This document shows, in pieces, positions 8,581 to 19,403 of a stretch of 64,000 nucleotides of DNA. Position 1 is the first letter of the stretch. Each line of letters opens with the position of its first letter. The position numbers were made by a program, and so were the translations under genes. The notes beneath the pieces were generated by a model that worked only from the letters and a program-made list of their open reading frames with translations, did no database searches and was not told where the DNA came from. This DNA is from Phyllostachys edulis (Eukaryota; Streptophyta; Magnoliopsida; Poales; Poaceae): NCBI GenBank assembly GCA_036346405.1, contig CM070563.1, forward strand, positions 18,767,022-18,831,021, in the 5' to 3' direction.

Positions 8581-11542
8581 CATGCTGCCCCATGCCGCAC
8601 CGCCGCTCCCCCATGCCCCCACGTCTGCTGCTGCTACTCCACCGAACACCATGGCTGCCTGTGCACTGCTGCTGCCCATGCCCAGCTCCATGCCGCCCCA
8701 AGCTGTTGCACGACGCCGTCGCTCCAGCTCCATGCTGCCGCTGCCCGACCTGCTCACCCCTATGCTGCTGCCGCCCCATTCCCTGTCGGCCGCACGTCGC
8801 CAAGCTTTCCCCCTTCCAGGAAGCTCCCTCTCCCCTCCTCCCCTATTAAACCAGCAGCACCTCCTACTTCTCTCCCCCTTGCTTCCTCTATGTGAAGCCA
8901 GCAAGCTCCCCCTTGCGGCATGCTCCCATGCCGAGCTCCCTCCCCACTGCAGCAAGCTCCTCCACTGCCAAGCTCTCTCCTCCCTTCTCCTCTTCCAAGT
9001 CCACCGTGAGCTCCATTGCTCCAGTGCACAGCCGAGCTCCCCTCCTCCATGCTTGCCCTCACCTGCAGCAAGCTCCCTCCATGCTCTCCCTTCCTTCTGT
9101 AAAACAGTGAGCACACCTTTGTCTTCCAGCATGCACTGCCGTGAGCTTCGTCTTCCCGGCGCCATCACCTTGCACTGCCGTCCCTGGAGCTCTGTGTCCT
9201 GCTGCTTCTTCTCTTCCTGCTTGTTGTGCTGACCGAGCAAAGCAACGGTGCATGTTTGTACTTGCAAACACAACACACACGTACCACTTCAAGCAAAACT
9301 ACTACATCGCAGCACTACATGCGTCGACTAGAACTCAAGCAAACCACATTCATGTTTAAGATTTTTCCAACACATCGTCACTCATTTTCCGAGCCGACCA
9401 TGTCGCGGCATACCCCTCAACTTCCTCTTCATATCTCTAGAATTCGCCCCTCTATCTCGTCACCAGCAAAAAAATTTCGCCGGCGGCCGAACCACATTAT
9501 GTCGTCGTTTCCGGTGCTGTCTTTGATCCCCGACAACATCGTCCACGCGGTTGGCTTCGCCTCGCAACGTTCTACATCGTGCTCCCTTCCTTTTCTCCGA
9601 AGCATCGCTGGTTCACTGGCGCTACTATTCCTCCGACACTATTTTGCGCACCGCCGCCGCACCGGACCTTTGCCGGCAATGCGACCACCACCATTGGGTC
9701 TGTCTCGCTCCCGGGATTCTATTTTGCTAGTTCGCCGGCCGCCCCTCACTTTCTCTTGCTTGAATCATCATTTTTGTCCAAGTCTGCACTATTCATATTT
9801 GATGATTTTCTATATTTCATGTGAAGGCAAATCGGATATTCGTTCTCCTTCATGTGAAATCCAATTCCGTCGATTCTTGATTCTAAATTCATCTAAATTC
9901 GATATCTTTCTATCGCTACTAATTTTGCAATTTTTGGATTTTATTTGGATTTGTTGTATTTATTTGGCTCTTTTCGCACGTGTAGATTCCGACGTTTTCG
10001 AAGAATTTCTGGAACCGTTCACCGAAGCAACTCAACACTTCAACGGAGGCAAGTCATAGACCTTTGATTATATTGAACCCAATTTATAAAAGTATATGGA
10101 TTGATATAAACATGCATTGCTAATTTTATAATAAACGGTTTCGGGAATTAGTTAATTACCTAATTGCTATTATGCCTCATTGATAAGTTGTGAATGACAT
10201 GTACCCTTGAATGACATAAATCCTTGGACACCATAGGATGATTAATTATTAGTTGGACATTATTGTAATACCAACTTGGGTATTGTATTATGCTTAGCCA
10301 TGCTTAGTCACGATGGGGTTCTTGATCACATACTCCAAGAATGATTGAATTTGACTAAAGAAAATATGGAACCGTGGCGAAGCCACTATTGATAAAAATT
10401 GTTGTGCCATGGCAAGGGTTGCTATTTGGCCGGGTTGAACGAAAATGATTTATGCTTGGACGAGTGGGTGGTGGTGAAGGTGGGTGCGGGAAGCACATTG
10501 GGATGCGAAAAGTCTCGTCTGAGAAACCACTAAGGACTTAACTTTGTGCGCCATTGATCTGGGCCATACCGTGCAACCACAAGTCCATTTATGAGGTGGA
10601 CCTGGCCGACTAATTAGCAATGTTTTGGTTCGGTTCTGTCAAGGATTGATAAGCGGCGCAAGAGGGGGCCTAGAATGGCGAAACCTCAGCGGGCAGGACC
10701 GAGTTAAAACAAAACTTTGTAAAAGTCTTGTCATGTGCTCTAGACTGCTTATCTAAGGTAGTGAGCGGTGGCATAGATATATGCTGAACAAACTAGAGAA
10801 TTCGTGTTTTGTAGGTCAAGCTGTACAACCTCTCCAGAGTGTAAAACTATTCGAATAGCTGTGTCCCCGGTTATGGACAATGGCTGGTGATTTCACACGA
10901 GGGGTAGACTTTTATAAAAAAAATGTTGGAATGGGTTGGATGAACCTAAGTAGATGGTTTTGGTTGATGGTTGGGAAGTGAACAGGGTGTTCACTAGTTG
11001 TTTTAAAGAAACTTGTTTACTTATGTATTAATCTTTTAAATTGCACTTTACAATCTAATTATTGTATTAACTGTCAAGATTGCTTTCTGCAAAATAGCCA
11101 TAAAGATATCCTTGTCAAACCTTGTATGAATATTACTTACATACATTTCTCTACGACTTGCTGAGTATATTCAAAGTACTCACGGCTTTATGCCCTCTAG
11201 CTGGTCAGTCGCTGAAGAAGAACCAGGAAGCACCGAGCTCTACGAAGAAGACTACTTTAAAGACTATGCGAATTAGGTCGCATCCTCCATTTGATTGCCT
11301 GTGGGCATGTCGAATGGCCTCCACCAGATGTTTGGTTTCCGTTGCAAGCTACCTTTTGTTGTAAGACTTGACCATAAGGTCTTTTTGCTAAATAATATTA
11401 ATTTGTCTGCTTCATCTATAGTTTGGTTGTGTAGATATGATTTCATCGATGTTGCAACTGTGTGAACTAGCCACTGATCATGGGACTAGTTCAGAATACA
11501 CAGAGGGTCCTGGAGTAGCATATCCAGGGTCCCGACAGATTA

Positions 11543-12348
11543 GCTAAGAGTTTTGCTTACACCTGGCTAAGTTGAGTTCATTCCACTAAAATACCTTTGG
11601 TCTCTGAATATGACAAAGCAACAGGAGGAGCATTACAAATTAATATTGGCAACCAACAAACAATGAGCACAGAGAAGCTAAGCCAAAAACGATAACCATT
11701 GTATTTCCAAAATAAATAAACAAGATGTACGCCTCATGCATTCCCATTACCATCCCCCTAAACATTAACCAACTCCATCCCTCGCTTCAAAAATTTAAAT
11801 ATGTAGTAGCCCACTATCAGCAATACAATCAACCTTGCAACCCGATGCTAACAACATTAATCAAAATCAAGCAACGAGGACACACAGCATGATGACACTG
11901 TAATAGTTATCACAGAATCAAGCAAGCCTAATAGTAAGCAAATACCTAAGCATACCAGAGATGATCAACAATAATTTGATCTAACATACCCAAACTGATA
12001 TTATCGCAATGTTAGCCCATGACAATGGAATGGAGGTGTACAAGAGGATGGAGGGGAGATGTACCATGGGAGGGGGCTTCAAGTGGCAGTGGTGGGAGGA
12101 GGAGGCCGAGTAGCGTGGCTCCGGCGTGGAGGAGGAGGCCGAGTGGTGCGGCTCGGGGTAGGAGGCATTGGAGAGGGGGATTCGGGCTGCATCGACACGA
12201 CTTGGGGGTGGCTGTCGGGAAGGAGGCTTCAGGCGACGGCGGCGCGACCTAGGGGTGGGCGCTTGGGTGGGGAGAGGAACGGGCGAGAGTAATGGTGCTG
12301 GGAAGGGGAACGAGCGAGTGATGAGTAAGGGCGCAAAGCCTAGTGGGG
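11543..12348. other. Intergenic sequence with a GC-rich block at 12020-12340
   Basis: 11543-12010 is AT-rich without coding signal. 12020-12340 is GC-rich with Gly/Arg-rich open frames that match nothing I recognise. It ends where the CACTA subterminal repeats begin. It could be the 5' end of a host gene cut by the transposon, or GC-rich filler. I cannot decide. Confidence 0.4.
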
Positions 12349-12361
12349 CCTTACTAATAAA

Positions 12362-12535
12362 GGAATATCACAGACGGTTCTATTACGGAACCGTTTGTGA
12401 TACTTATCATAGATGGTTCTATAATAGAACCGTCTGTGATATGGTCTCATATCACAGACGGTTCTATTTTAAAAAACAAGATATGTGTTAAGTATCACAG
12501 ACGGTTCCATAATAGAACCGTCTATGATAGTTCCT
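12362..12535. repeat. Left subterminal palindrome array of the CACTA element
   Basis: Three palindromes and one half unit, each of the form TATCACAGACGGTTC - spacer - GAACCGTCTGTGATA. Such subterminal arrays are the known binding sites of the small TnpA-type protein in En/Spm elements; here the role is inferred from position. Confidence 0.75.
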
Positions 12536-12724
12536 TCTATAGCTAAAAAATATTTTGTTTTTCAGCTAGCCTCAGGAATTGCTTGCCATGCCTTCTGAAA
12601 ACAAGAAAGCAGATACAATCACAGATAGAATAATTTCTTAATTACTGAATCAATTACAATGGAATAAATTCTTAATTACATGCCGGGTTTCTTAATTACA
12701 ATGGAACAATTTCCAAATAGGTGT

Positions 12725-13232
12725 TCACCGCATGGGATTATTCCATTTGGCTATTTCCTTTTCAAAAAATAGCCCTTCACGATGATCGACGCACATATAG
12801 CTAGCTTCCTCAGTGGGTTCTTCCTCGAGCCTGATGTCGTCTCCGAAAGGAGGCAACTCGTCAAATTGATTATACTCTTCCTCATTCACGACATTCTCAA
12901 CTCCGACAATCCTTATTTTTCCACGAAGAACTACGTGACGATTCTTATTTGCTAGGTCTCTTACATAAAAAGTTCGAACAACTTGCTTAGCGAGTACGAA
13001 TGGTTCGTCCTTGTATTTGATACGGTTGAGGTCCACAGTAGTGACGTCGTACTTGTCGACCTTCACACCCTATGGAAGTTTGACCCAATGGCACCGAAAC
13101 AGGGGGATCTTGAAAAGTACGTAGCCGAGCTCCCAAATCTCCTCTACGAACCCATAAAAGGAGCTTAACCCACGTTTCATTATGTTTGGCCCAATGTATT
13201 GAATCGCTCATGAACGCGCATCTATGCGACAC
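12725..13232 (-). pseudogene. CACTA transposase, DUF4216-like C-terminal part
   Basis: Two overlapping minus-strand frames. 13066-12725 reads FVLAKQVVRTFYVRDLANKN followed by an acidic tail with EEEYNQFDELPPFGDDI. 13232-12987 is the preceding part in another frame. VR..FYV.D..NK...VV is typical of the DUF4216 region at the end of CACTA transposases. The frame change near 12990-13070 shows a frameshift. Confidence 0.65.
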
Positions 13233-13345
13233 CGCATTACGGGATCAGGCTCTTCCTATCCCGAATATGTCAGATAAAATGTGTACCCATTTATGTCATA
13301 TTCTTGCCATTTCACAATTGTAAATTTTGGCCCTTTTGCCAACCA

Positions 13346-14032
13346 TCACCGTATATCACCACTTGATGACCTCCCAGTGAATTTCACTTTTAACCATTTG
13401 TTGAATCGACGGCCATACTCTCTCGTGATCCAAACCTCCGACCGGCCTAGATTATGTTGGCGTACCATGTCTTTGTGCTTGTCGATGTACGGGGGCACTT
13501 CGGTCATATGTTGCAAGACCTTGAAATGGGCTTGAGCGTACGTATCCAGATCGGGAGTGATTGCTTTCCTTCTGATGGTCCCGATACCATCCAACCTTCC
13601 CTCATGATGAGATAGAGGCACACCTATTGGTTTCACCTGAGCCATGTAGTCGATGCAAAATTCAATGACCTCTTCAGTTGCATAACCTTCGATGATGATG
13701 CCCTCCGGCCAAGATCGATTCAGTACATAGGACTTGAGAATTCCCATATACCTCTCAAACGGGTACATATGACGTAGGAATGAAGGGCCACATATCTTTA
13801 TCTCTTTCACAAGGTGAACAATGAGATAGACCATGATATCGAAAAATGACAGAGGGAAATACATCTCAAGATGACATAGAGTTGCCACCATCTTGCCCTG
13901 TAGAGCATCTAGTCCATCGGGATCGATGACTTTCCGAGCAATTGAGTTAAAGAAATAACATAATCTCATGATTGCCACTTGGACCTTATTTGGCAAAATA
14001 CTTCTAATTGCAACAGGAAGCATTTGTGTCAT
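13346..14032 (-). pseudogene. CACTA transposase, DUF4218 part
   Basis: Open frame of 228 residues with MLPVAIRSILPNKVQVAIMR, then a region containing HLVKEIKICGPSFLRHMYPF and ERYMGILKSYV, EGYATEEVIEFC. The signature (LP..VR..I.RL..FFN.I, H...E....GP...RWMYPFER.M) is DUF4218, which follows Transposase_21 in CACTA proteins. It is one piece of a single protein now cut by frameshifts. The region 14033-14426, between this and the next piece, keeps coding similarity only in short frames. Confidence 0.8.
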
Positions 14033-14426
14033 CGATCAACACATGACAATCATGAGACTTCATACCAATTAATTTCAAATCTTCCATAGAAGCAAGTTTC
14101 TTCATGCTGGTGGAGTAACTAGACGGAACTTTCACACCATACAAGCTCTGGCACAGTTCCTTTCTCTCAGCCTTAGACAGAGTGTAGCAAGCTGGGGGAA
14201 GCTACGTTCATTCTTTATCGGTCTCTTTCGGTGCTAACTCGGTCCTTATGTTCATATCAACCAAGTCACGCCGTGCGTTGACACCATCCTTTATTTTGTC
14301 ATTAATGTTCAGTAAGAGACCAATCAAACTATCACATACATTATTCTCCACGTGCATGATGTCGATGCAGTGGCGAACTTCTAAGTCCTCCCAATAAGGT
14401 AAGTCCCAAAAAATTGATCGCTTGTT

Positions 14427-15365
14427 TCAGATGTTCTTTTGACGGGTCCTCAATTTACATCCGTTTCCAAGCACAACACCGATATCGTTAACCATATCAT
14501 AGACCTCTTTCCCTCTAAAAGCCCTTGGAGCTGAACTGTCCTCCTTATGTTTGTCGAATTGTTTCTTCGTCTCGCGATATGGGTGATACATGGGAAGGAA
14601 CCTACGGTGACGCATGTATACAATTTTGTGCGAGTTGTTCAGCCACACACTCTCGGTATCATCTAAGTAGTGCAGACAGATTTTGACTCCTTTTGTACTA
14701 AACCCCAACAGGTTACCAAGGGCAGAAAAATCATTGATGGTGCGGAACAACATGGCAAATAAAGTGAAGTGCTCTCGTTTGTACACATCCCATATCTGTA
14801 CCCCTCCGTTCCACAGTGTCACAAGATCTTCCAGCAATGGTGTTAGGTACACATCAATATCGTTCCCAGATTGCTTCGGCCCTTGGATAAGTAGTGACAT
14901 CAAAATATACTTCCGCTTCATACACAACCAAGGAGGAAGGTTGTACATACATAGATTCACAGTCCAGGTGCTATGTCGGCTATTCATGTTACCAAAAGGA
15001 TTCATTCCATATGTTCTCAACCCGAACCTTATATTCCTTGGTTCCGCACCAAAGTCTTCGAAGCTCCTATCGAAGTTTCTCCACTGGACAGAATCAGCAG
15101 GGTGTCTTATCTTTCCATCTTTCTTACGCTCCTTTGAGTGCCAACGCAGCAATCTTGCCTCCTTTTGGTTCGCAAATAAACGTTTCAAACGGGAAATTAC
15201 AGGTAGATACCACAACACCTTAGCAGGAGGTCCTTGCTTCACCTCGATGCCCTCATCGTCATCGGAGTGATTCTTATGCTTTGTATCGGGATGCTTTGCA
15301 TACTGGACATACATGTATATCTGCATACTATTTACGGTAGAGGATACAATCGTTTGGACATGCAT
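14427..15365 (-). pseudogene. CACTA transposase, Transposase_21 (Tnp2) core
   Basis: 312-residue open frame. It holds KVLWYLPVISRLKRLFANQK, an HPADSVQWRNFD segment, FGLRTYGMNPFGNMNSRHST, NLPPWLCMKRKYILMSLLIQ and GPKQSGNDIDVYLTPLLEDL. This is the Tnp2/Transposase_21 catalytic region in the usual order (L..IPR..RLF.....A..L.WH, ADG..W, GL..DG.NPF....YS.WPV, LPPW.C......LS.LI.GP..PG.DID.YL.PL...L..LW). The usual Asp in the 'GL..DG' motif reads Tyr here (LRTYGMNPF). Frameshifts separate it from the pieces on either side. Confidence 0.85.
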
Positions 15366-15990
15366 GTATTCTTTCTACTTCCATTTCAAATGGACAAAGA
15401 ATCTTCTTGGCTTGGTAGGTGGTTTTGGGCAACGCATTTCCCTCCAGAAGGATATCTGCTAAGAGACCTAACAACGCCGTGAAACTCTTGTCGGACCAAC
15501 CATTGCTTGATTTCAATTTCAGCAGTTTAAGCACGAATGACAACCTTGTGTATTCAGGCTTGCAGCTCGGGAACAAAGGTTTCCCCGAGTCCTCCATTAA
15601 GCCCTCGAATTTACCAAACTCTCTCTCACTATAGTTCCCTTCTGCATCGTGTAGCATCTTATCCAGATTGTCATCGTGCGACCTACCCTTATCGAAAGCA
15701 CAGTCCACACCTGACATATTGTTGTCTTTCTCGACGATGTTACTACCTTTCGGTATAATCTGCTCTTCACCGTGTCTGGTCCAACATGTATACTCTTGTT
15801 TGAAACCCCTTCGAATCAAACACACTTCGATCTGCGCTGGGTTGGTAAACATCTTTAGATTATCACAATCAATGCATGGACAATACATAAATTTTATCAC
15901 CTTCTTCAATATATCCTGCTCGGTAGCTCCTCTAAAAGCCGACACGCCATCAATGTACTACATCCAACTTCGGTCTATCTACACTATGCA
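15328..15990 (-). pseudogene. CACTA transposase, N-terminal transposase-associated domain
   Basis: 205-residue open frame from 15945 down to 15328. It starts with FRGATEQDILKKVIKFMYCP followed by CIDCDN, the Cys-rich transposase-associated domain that begins CACTA transposases. It then runs through a KLKSSNGWSDKSFTALLGLL segment, and AKKILCPFEMEVERIHACPN leads into the Transposase_21 core. The true start codon probably lies a little upstream, where the frame is broken. Confidence 0.8.
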
Positions 15991-16056
15991 CGTAAAAGAT
16001 TAGTACTGAATTAGATTAATGCTCCTAAAGTAGCTACCTATGAAATATTCATGAAG

Positions 16057-16061
<5 letters not shown>

Positions 16062-16128
<67 letters not shown>

Positions 16129-16490
16129 GCTTATTTAGACTCAGGAGTACATACTCCCTTTCAATATACCACTTAAACGAGCGTATTATACTTCTTTATC
16201 ATTTTCAATATACTTAAATATTAATTATAAGATACTCCAATGTGATTTGATTAAAAAATTCATTAGAGTCCTTTATTTTTGCTATATACCATTTTTCATA
16301 TAGAAAAGAAGTATATACACAAATTTTGCTATAAAAAGTGGATTTTAACGATTTTTTTCATTGAACTCACTTTGGAGTATCTTATAATCATTATTGGAGT
16401 ATACTCAAATGGATAAAGAGGTATTATCATACGATTTAGGTAGTATATGAGAAGTGGAGTACTGATCTCCACAGTACCATACCATTTTCC

Positions 16491-16515
<25 letters not shown>
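16062..16515. mobile_element. Micron-like MITE flanked by (TA)n tracts
   Basis: About 370 bases (16125-16494) lie between an (AT)n tract at 16062-16124 and a shorter one at 16494-16515, the latter followed by (AG)n. The ends carry imperfect inverted sequence (GGAGTACATACTCC on the left, GGAGTACTGATCTCC on the right). MITE-like elements sitting inside (TA)n microsatellites are known in rice as micron. The match is by structure only. Confidence 0.45.
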
Positions 16516-16529
<14 letters not shown>

Positions 16530-16808
16530 CAAGAATTAACCTTAGATCTAAACCTACCAAGCTAAACCTTAGACCCATTAATTCTTTAATAAACCTAGCT
16601 ATCATCTCTCTAGATTATAATGCATATAATTAGAACCAAATACTAACCTTAGATCACCAAGAATAAATAGATCTACAAGTACACTTCAAATCTGCGGTAT
16701 TTCTTTCACCAAACGCCCCAAACCCGGCCGCCTCCTTCAAAGCAGCCGCGCGCATATCACAGACAGAGTTCACTATAGACAGATCTGTCGGGACGGCCGA
16801 GTATTTAA

Positions 16809-17190
16809 TGGCACATATCCTAGACGGTTCTTGTTAAGAACCGTCTGTGAATCATCACAAACGGTTTTAAATACAAATCGTCTGTGATAATCGGATCACA
16901 TACCGTTCGTATTTCAAAGTGTCTGTGATTATTCACAAACGGTTCTTATTAAAAACCGTCTGTAATAATCAGAGACATCCCAGACGGTTCTTATTAAACA
17001 TCGTTTGTGATAATCGGAGACATCCCAAACTGTTCTTATTAAACACCGCCTGTGATAATTATGTATCTCAGACGGTTCCTATTAAAAACCGTCTGTGATA
17101 ATTATATATCACAACAGTTCTATTTCAGAACTATCTGTGATACATATCACAGACGGTTTGTTCCACTAAACCGCTTGTGATAGTTCCTTC
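16809..17190. repeat. CACTA subterminal palindrome array
   Basis: About six to eight inverted units with core AGACGGTTCTTATTAA and its complement TTAAAAACCGTCTGTGAT, spaced 40-60 bases. Same family as 12362-12535. Confidence 0.7.
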
Positions 17191-17488
17191 TATAGCTCAA
17201 AAATATTATATTTTTTGGCTAGCCTCAAGAGTAAAAAAATGTATGGCTTGTTTTTCACCAGTCAGTAATGCCATCATGTTGTTATACCGAGAACATTTAC
17301 ATAGAAGATAGTAAGATAAATACGTTATTTAGTAAACATGTTCAACATATAACAGTAACTTCAACTCCAAACTAGATTTTTTTTTCATTTTTGTATTTAC
17401 ATATAGCCAAAAAGCGTGGCCAGTCGTTCCTTACAAAAGATAAATTAAAAAAGTAGAATCCTGAAAGATCAAGTTTCTAGTGGCCCAA

Positions 17489-17845
17489 TTAGCCTGCTAT
17501 GTCCGTTTTCAAAACTTCGTAGGCGACGTCGTCGACATATGAGGTTTCGGGATCAGTGTAGGTAGCCCAAAACACATCCACCCATTGACGTGCTTGTTGG
17601 AGAGTTGCTCAAAGACGCTCCGACTCAAGGACCAAGTCGAAATGCGCCTAGAGTCTCTCTTCCCTTGCTTGTGGTGTCTCGGCTTGATCGACCCACTCGC
17701 TCGACGTCTCGATGTAGCCGTTTAAGCGATGGCCAGGTAGGCCATCAATGCCGATGACATAGAAAAAGAGTAGGGAGTCATTTCTTGAAAATTGTTTGTG
17801 CTTGAGAGAAGAGCGATGTGGGGATTCATCTTCGGTGGCGGATTA
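17489..17845 (-). pseudogene. Decayed short ORF inside the nested CACTA element
   Basis: One minus-strand frame stays coding-like for about 118 codons with only two in-frame stops. It reads SATEDESPHRSSLKHKQFSR, then LLFFYVIGIDGLPGHRLNGY, then ETSSEWVDQAETPQAREERL, a stop, AHFDLVLESERL, a stop, ATLQQARQWVDVFWATYTDP and SYVDDVAYEVLKTDIAG before a TAA at 17489-17491. Balanced amino-acid use and a Trp/acidic pattern suggest a real former protein, perhaps the small accessory protein of a CACTA element. I do not recognise the family. No start codon is visible because TGA TAA precedes the frame. Confidence 0.45.
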
Positions 17846-17949
17846 TCATTTCTATAAAACAAGGAATAAATTTGGCGTGTGAGACGAAGAGACGCATCGG
17901 GGACGAGACGAAGAGACGCATTGGGGAGCCGAAGCGGCATTGATGCATT

Positions 17950-18245
17950 TAAGAGATACATATCACATACACTTCCAACCACAAACCGTTTGTGATACGT
18001 AATTATCACAGACGGTTTGTGGTCGGAAGTGTCTGTGAATTATCACAGATGGTTTGTATTAAAAAAAAAGGTCTGAGACGTCTGCAATTATCATAGACAC
18101 AGACGGTTTTGTTTAAGAACCGTCTGTGATAATTACATATCACAGACGGTTCTAACCATCGCTAGTAACATGGACGGTCACACTTGTAAAACCGTTTGTG
18201 ATAATTACAATACGGACGGTTTCTAGGAACCGTCTATGATGAGGC
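17950..18245. repeat. Right subterminal palindrome array of the CACTA element
   Basis: Units such as AATTATCACAGACGGTTTGT and its complement, plus AGAACCGTCTGTGATAATTA, repeat over about 300 bases immediately inside the CACTA terminus at 18273. Same core word as the other two arrays. Confidence 0.75.
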
Positions 18246-18273
18246 GTCCAGTATAGCCTTCTCTGTAGTAGTG

Positions 18274-19086
18274 TGTGTTGGTACTTTGGCTACTTGTTTT
18301 CCACGCAATACATTACGTCATTGTTATGAGGCGATGTCCATGCTTCTTTAATGCTTATATGATAATACACGTTACCTAATTGAAAATAATGCTAATATTG
18401 GAAAGATGTTGCATACTTGTATTGTATTCATACACAGGACTTACCTTGGGTAGGCATCCCACGAGAGTGGGAAGAGAAAGACCTACCTCGATACGCACTC
18501 CACGAGAGTGGAGGTTGGACTCCGTATGAAAAAGGATGTGGCTAGAGTGGTTTATCGATGGATGAACACTCTGTTATACCTGTATAAGCTACAGTGATAG
18601 ACGCATCACATTGCATTGCATGAAAGAGAAAAAGAATGACACAGTTCATAGATGCATACAATTTACAGACACTTGGTTACAGTTTTAAGATGATGATACA
18701 TGTTCTTGTTGATACCATTGTCTTATTATGTTATTTGTTGAGTTTTGGACTTACCCTTACTTTGTTGATGTTTTTACGTAACTATTGATAGCGACATACA
18801 TGAGATGGGGTATCACAGATACATCACGTGCAAGCAACTTAGTGATTTAGCTCATCTATTTTGAACTTAGTGAGACTTTTGATGCTTTATTGTAGTTGTG
18901 TGGAACATGTTGATATTAGAGCTTATAGTCAACGATTAGTTAGGGATACTTTTATGGTAATGTTTTATTTATTAGCTTAGCTGTTATTCAATACTCCCAG
19001 GCGCATGGTTCTGGGTGTTCTCGGGTGCATGATTCCGAGCATTCTTGAACGAAAGGTCTCAAGTTATGTGCAAATGTTTATCCTTA
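18274..19086. other. Non-coding sequence with retroelement-like fragments
   Basis: No coding signal. The words CATCCCACGAGAGTGGGAAG and ACTCCACGAGAGTGGAGG near 18450-18515 resemble, in reverse, the CCCACTCCCGTGGG words in the giant-LTR copy at 62830-62910. A fragment of that LTR family may therefore lie here. I cannot set its limits. Confidence 0.35.
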
Positions 19087-19403
19087 CTAGCCGAGTGCCC
19101 GTACGTTGTAACAGATCTCAAATAAACATATATAAGTTCTAAACTTGAAAAACTAATATACATAAGGTAATTATCCCTACATCTAAATGTTGCATACATA
19201 ATTCACATCTTATCAACACACCACAAAGAGTCTTATCACAAACCACATTCGTAGATGATCTAATTGTCTACAGAAGATCCTTATAGTAACATATGCATAT
19301 ATGCACACATCTATCTACATAAGATCCCACCAACTCAAGAAGTGGGGATATAGATGATAGACTCACCAACACCACTAAGTGCTTCTTTTATAATAGTAAA
19401 AAT
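19087..19403 (-). mobile_element. Short Helitron-like element
   Basis: On the minus strand the segment ends CGTACGGGCACTCGGCTAG followed by T, the form of grass Helitron 3' ends (GC-rich run, then CTAG, then host T). About 320 bases upstream it has TTTTTACTATTATAAAAG, close to the usual TCTCTACTATTATAAAAG start but with the first two bases changed. No coding capacity and, as expected for Helitrons, no target duplication. Confidence 0.5.

Larger units (their letters stand above)
6713..11537 (+). mobile_element. Giant solo LTR, copy 1, with nested insertions
   Basis: Starts TGTAACATCCCAATTTTTGG and ends GGGTCCCGACA, with 5-bp direct repeats GATTA on both sides (6708-6712 and 11538-11542). The start motif and the end motif each occur once, so this is a single LTR, not a full element. 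Removing the nested TRIM leaves about 3.9 kb, very long for an LTR. Layout: an AT-rich start, a GC-rich segment with long Pro/Ser/Cys-rich open frames (8580-9800), a T-rich stretch, and a conserved block ending GGCAAGTCATAGACCTTTGA near 10050. Then comes a region with CACACGAGGGGTAGACTTTT near 10895, shared with copy 2, and a GAGTAT...GTACTCA stem near 11163. No retrotransposon proteins are present. The GC-rich frames are not recognisable proteins. Confidence 0.75.
12349..18273 (-). mobile_element. CACTA (En/Spm) transposon region
   Basis: The right terminus ends CTCTGTAGTAGTG, which read in reverse is CACTACTACAGAG, a canonical CACTA end. The left terminus near 12349 reads CCTTACTAATAAAGG, a decayed version of the same end. 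Both ends carry arrays of palindromic subterminal repeats (core TCACAGACGGTT and its complement), and a CACTA transposase lies on the minus strand between them. No 3-bp duplication is clear because the left end has decayed. A segment at 17178-17240 repeats, in the same direction, sequence found just inside the left terminus (12523-12585), so the right 1.5 kb is probably a second, shorter CACTA element inserted in or next to the first. Confidence 0.7.
16771..18273 (-). mobile_element. Probable short CACTA element nested at the right side
   Basis: A CACTATAGACAGA sequence at 16771 is a plausible left end, and 18273 is the canonical right end. Palindromic repeats occur just inside both (16809-17190 and 17950-18245). 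The sequence following the left array, TAGTTCCTTCTATAGCTCAA then the GGCTAGCCTCAAG word, also follows the left array of the large element at about 12525. The 750-base inside carries a decayed short reading frame (17489-17845). Flanking triplets GTT and TGT do not match, so the left limit is uncertain. Confidence 0.5.

Noticed and set aside
8456..9276. Long open frames on both strands (258 and 241 codons)
   Set aside because: Pro/Ser/Leu/Cys-rich on one strand and Gly/Arg-rich on the other, as expected from GC-rich repeats with few stops. They also start inside the hAT/TRIM insert and run into LTR sequence.
6713..11537. Complete LTR retrotransposon instead of a solo LTR
   Set aside because: Only one start and one end motif occur, no gag or pol frames are present, and the internal direct repeats belong to the nested TRIM.
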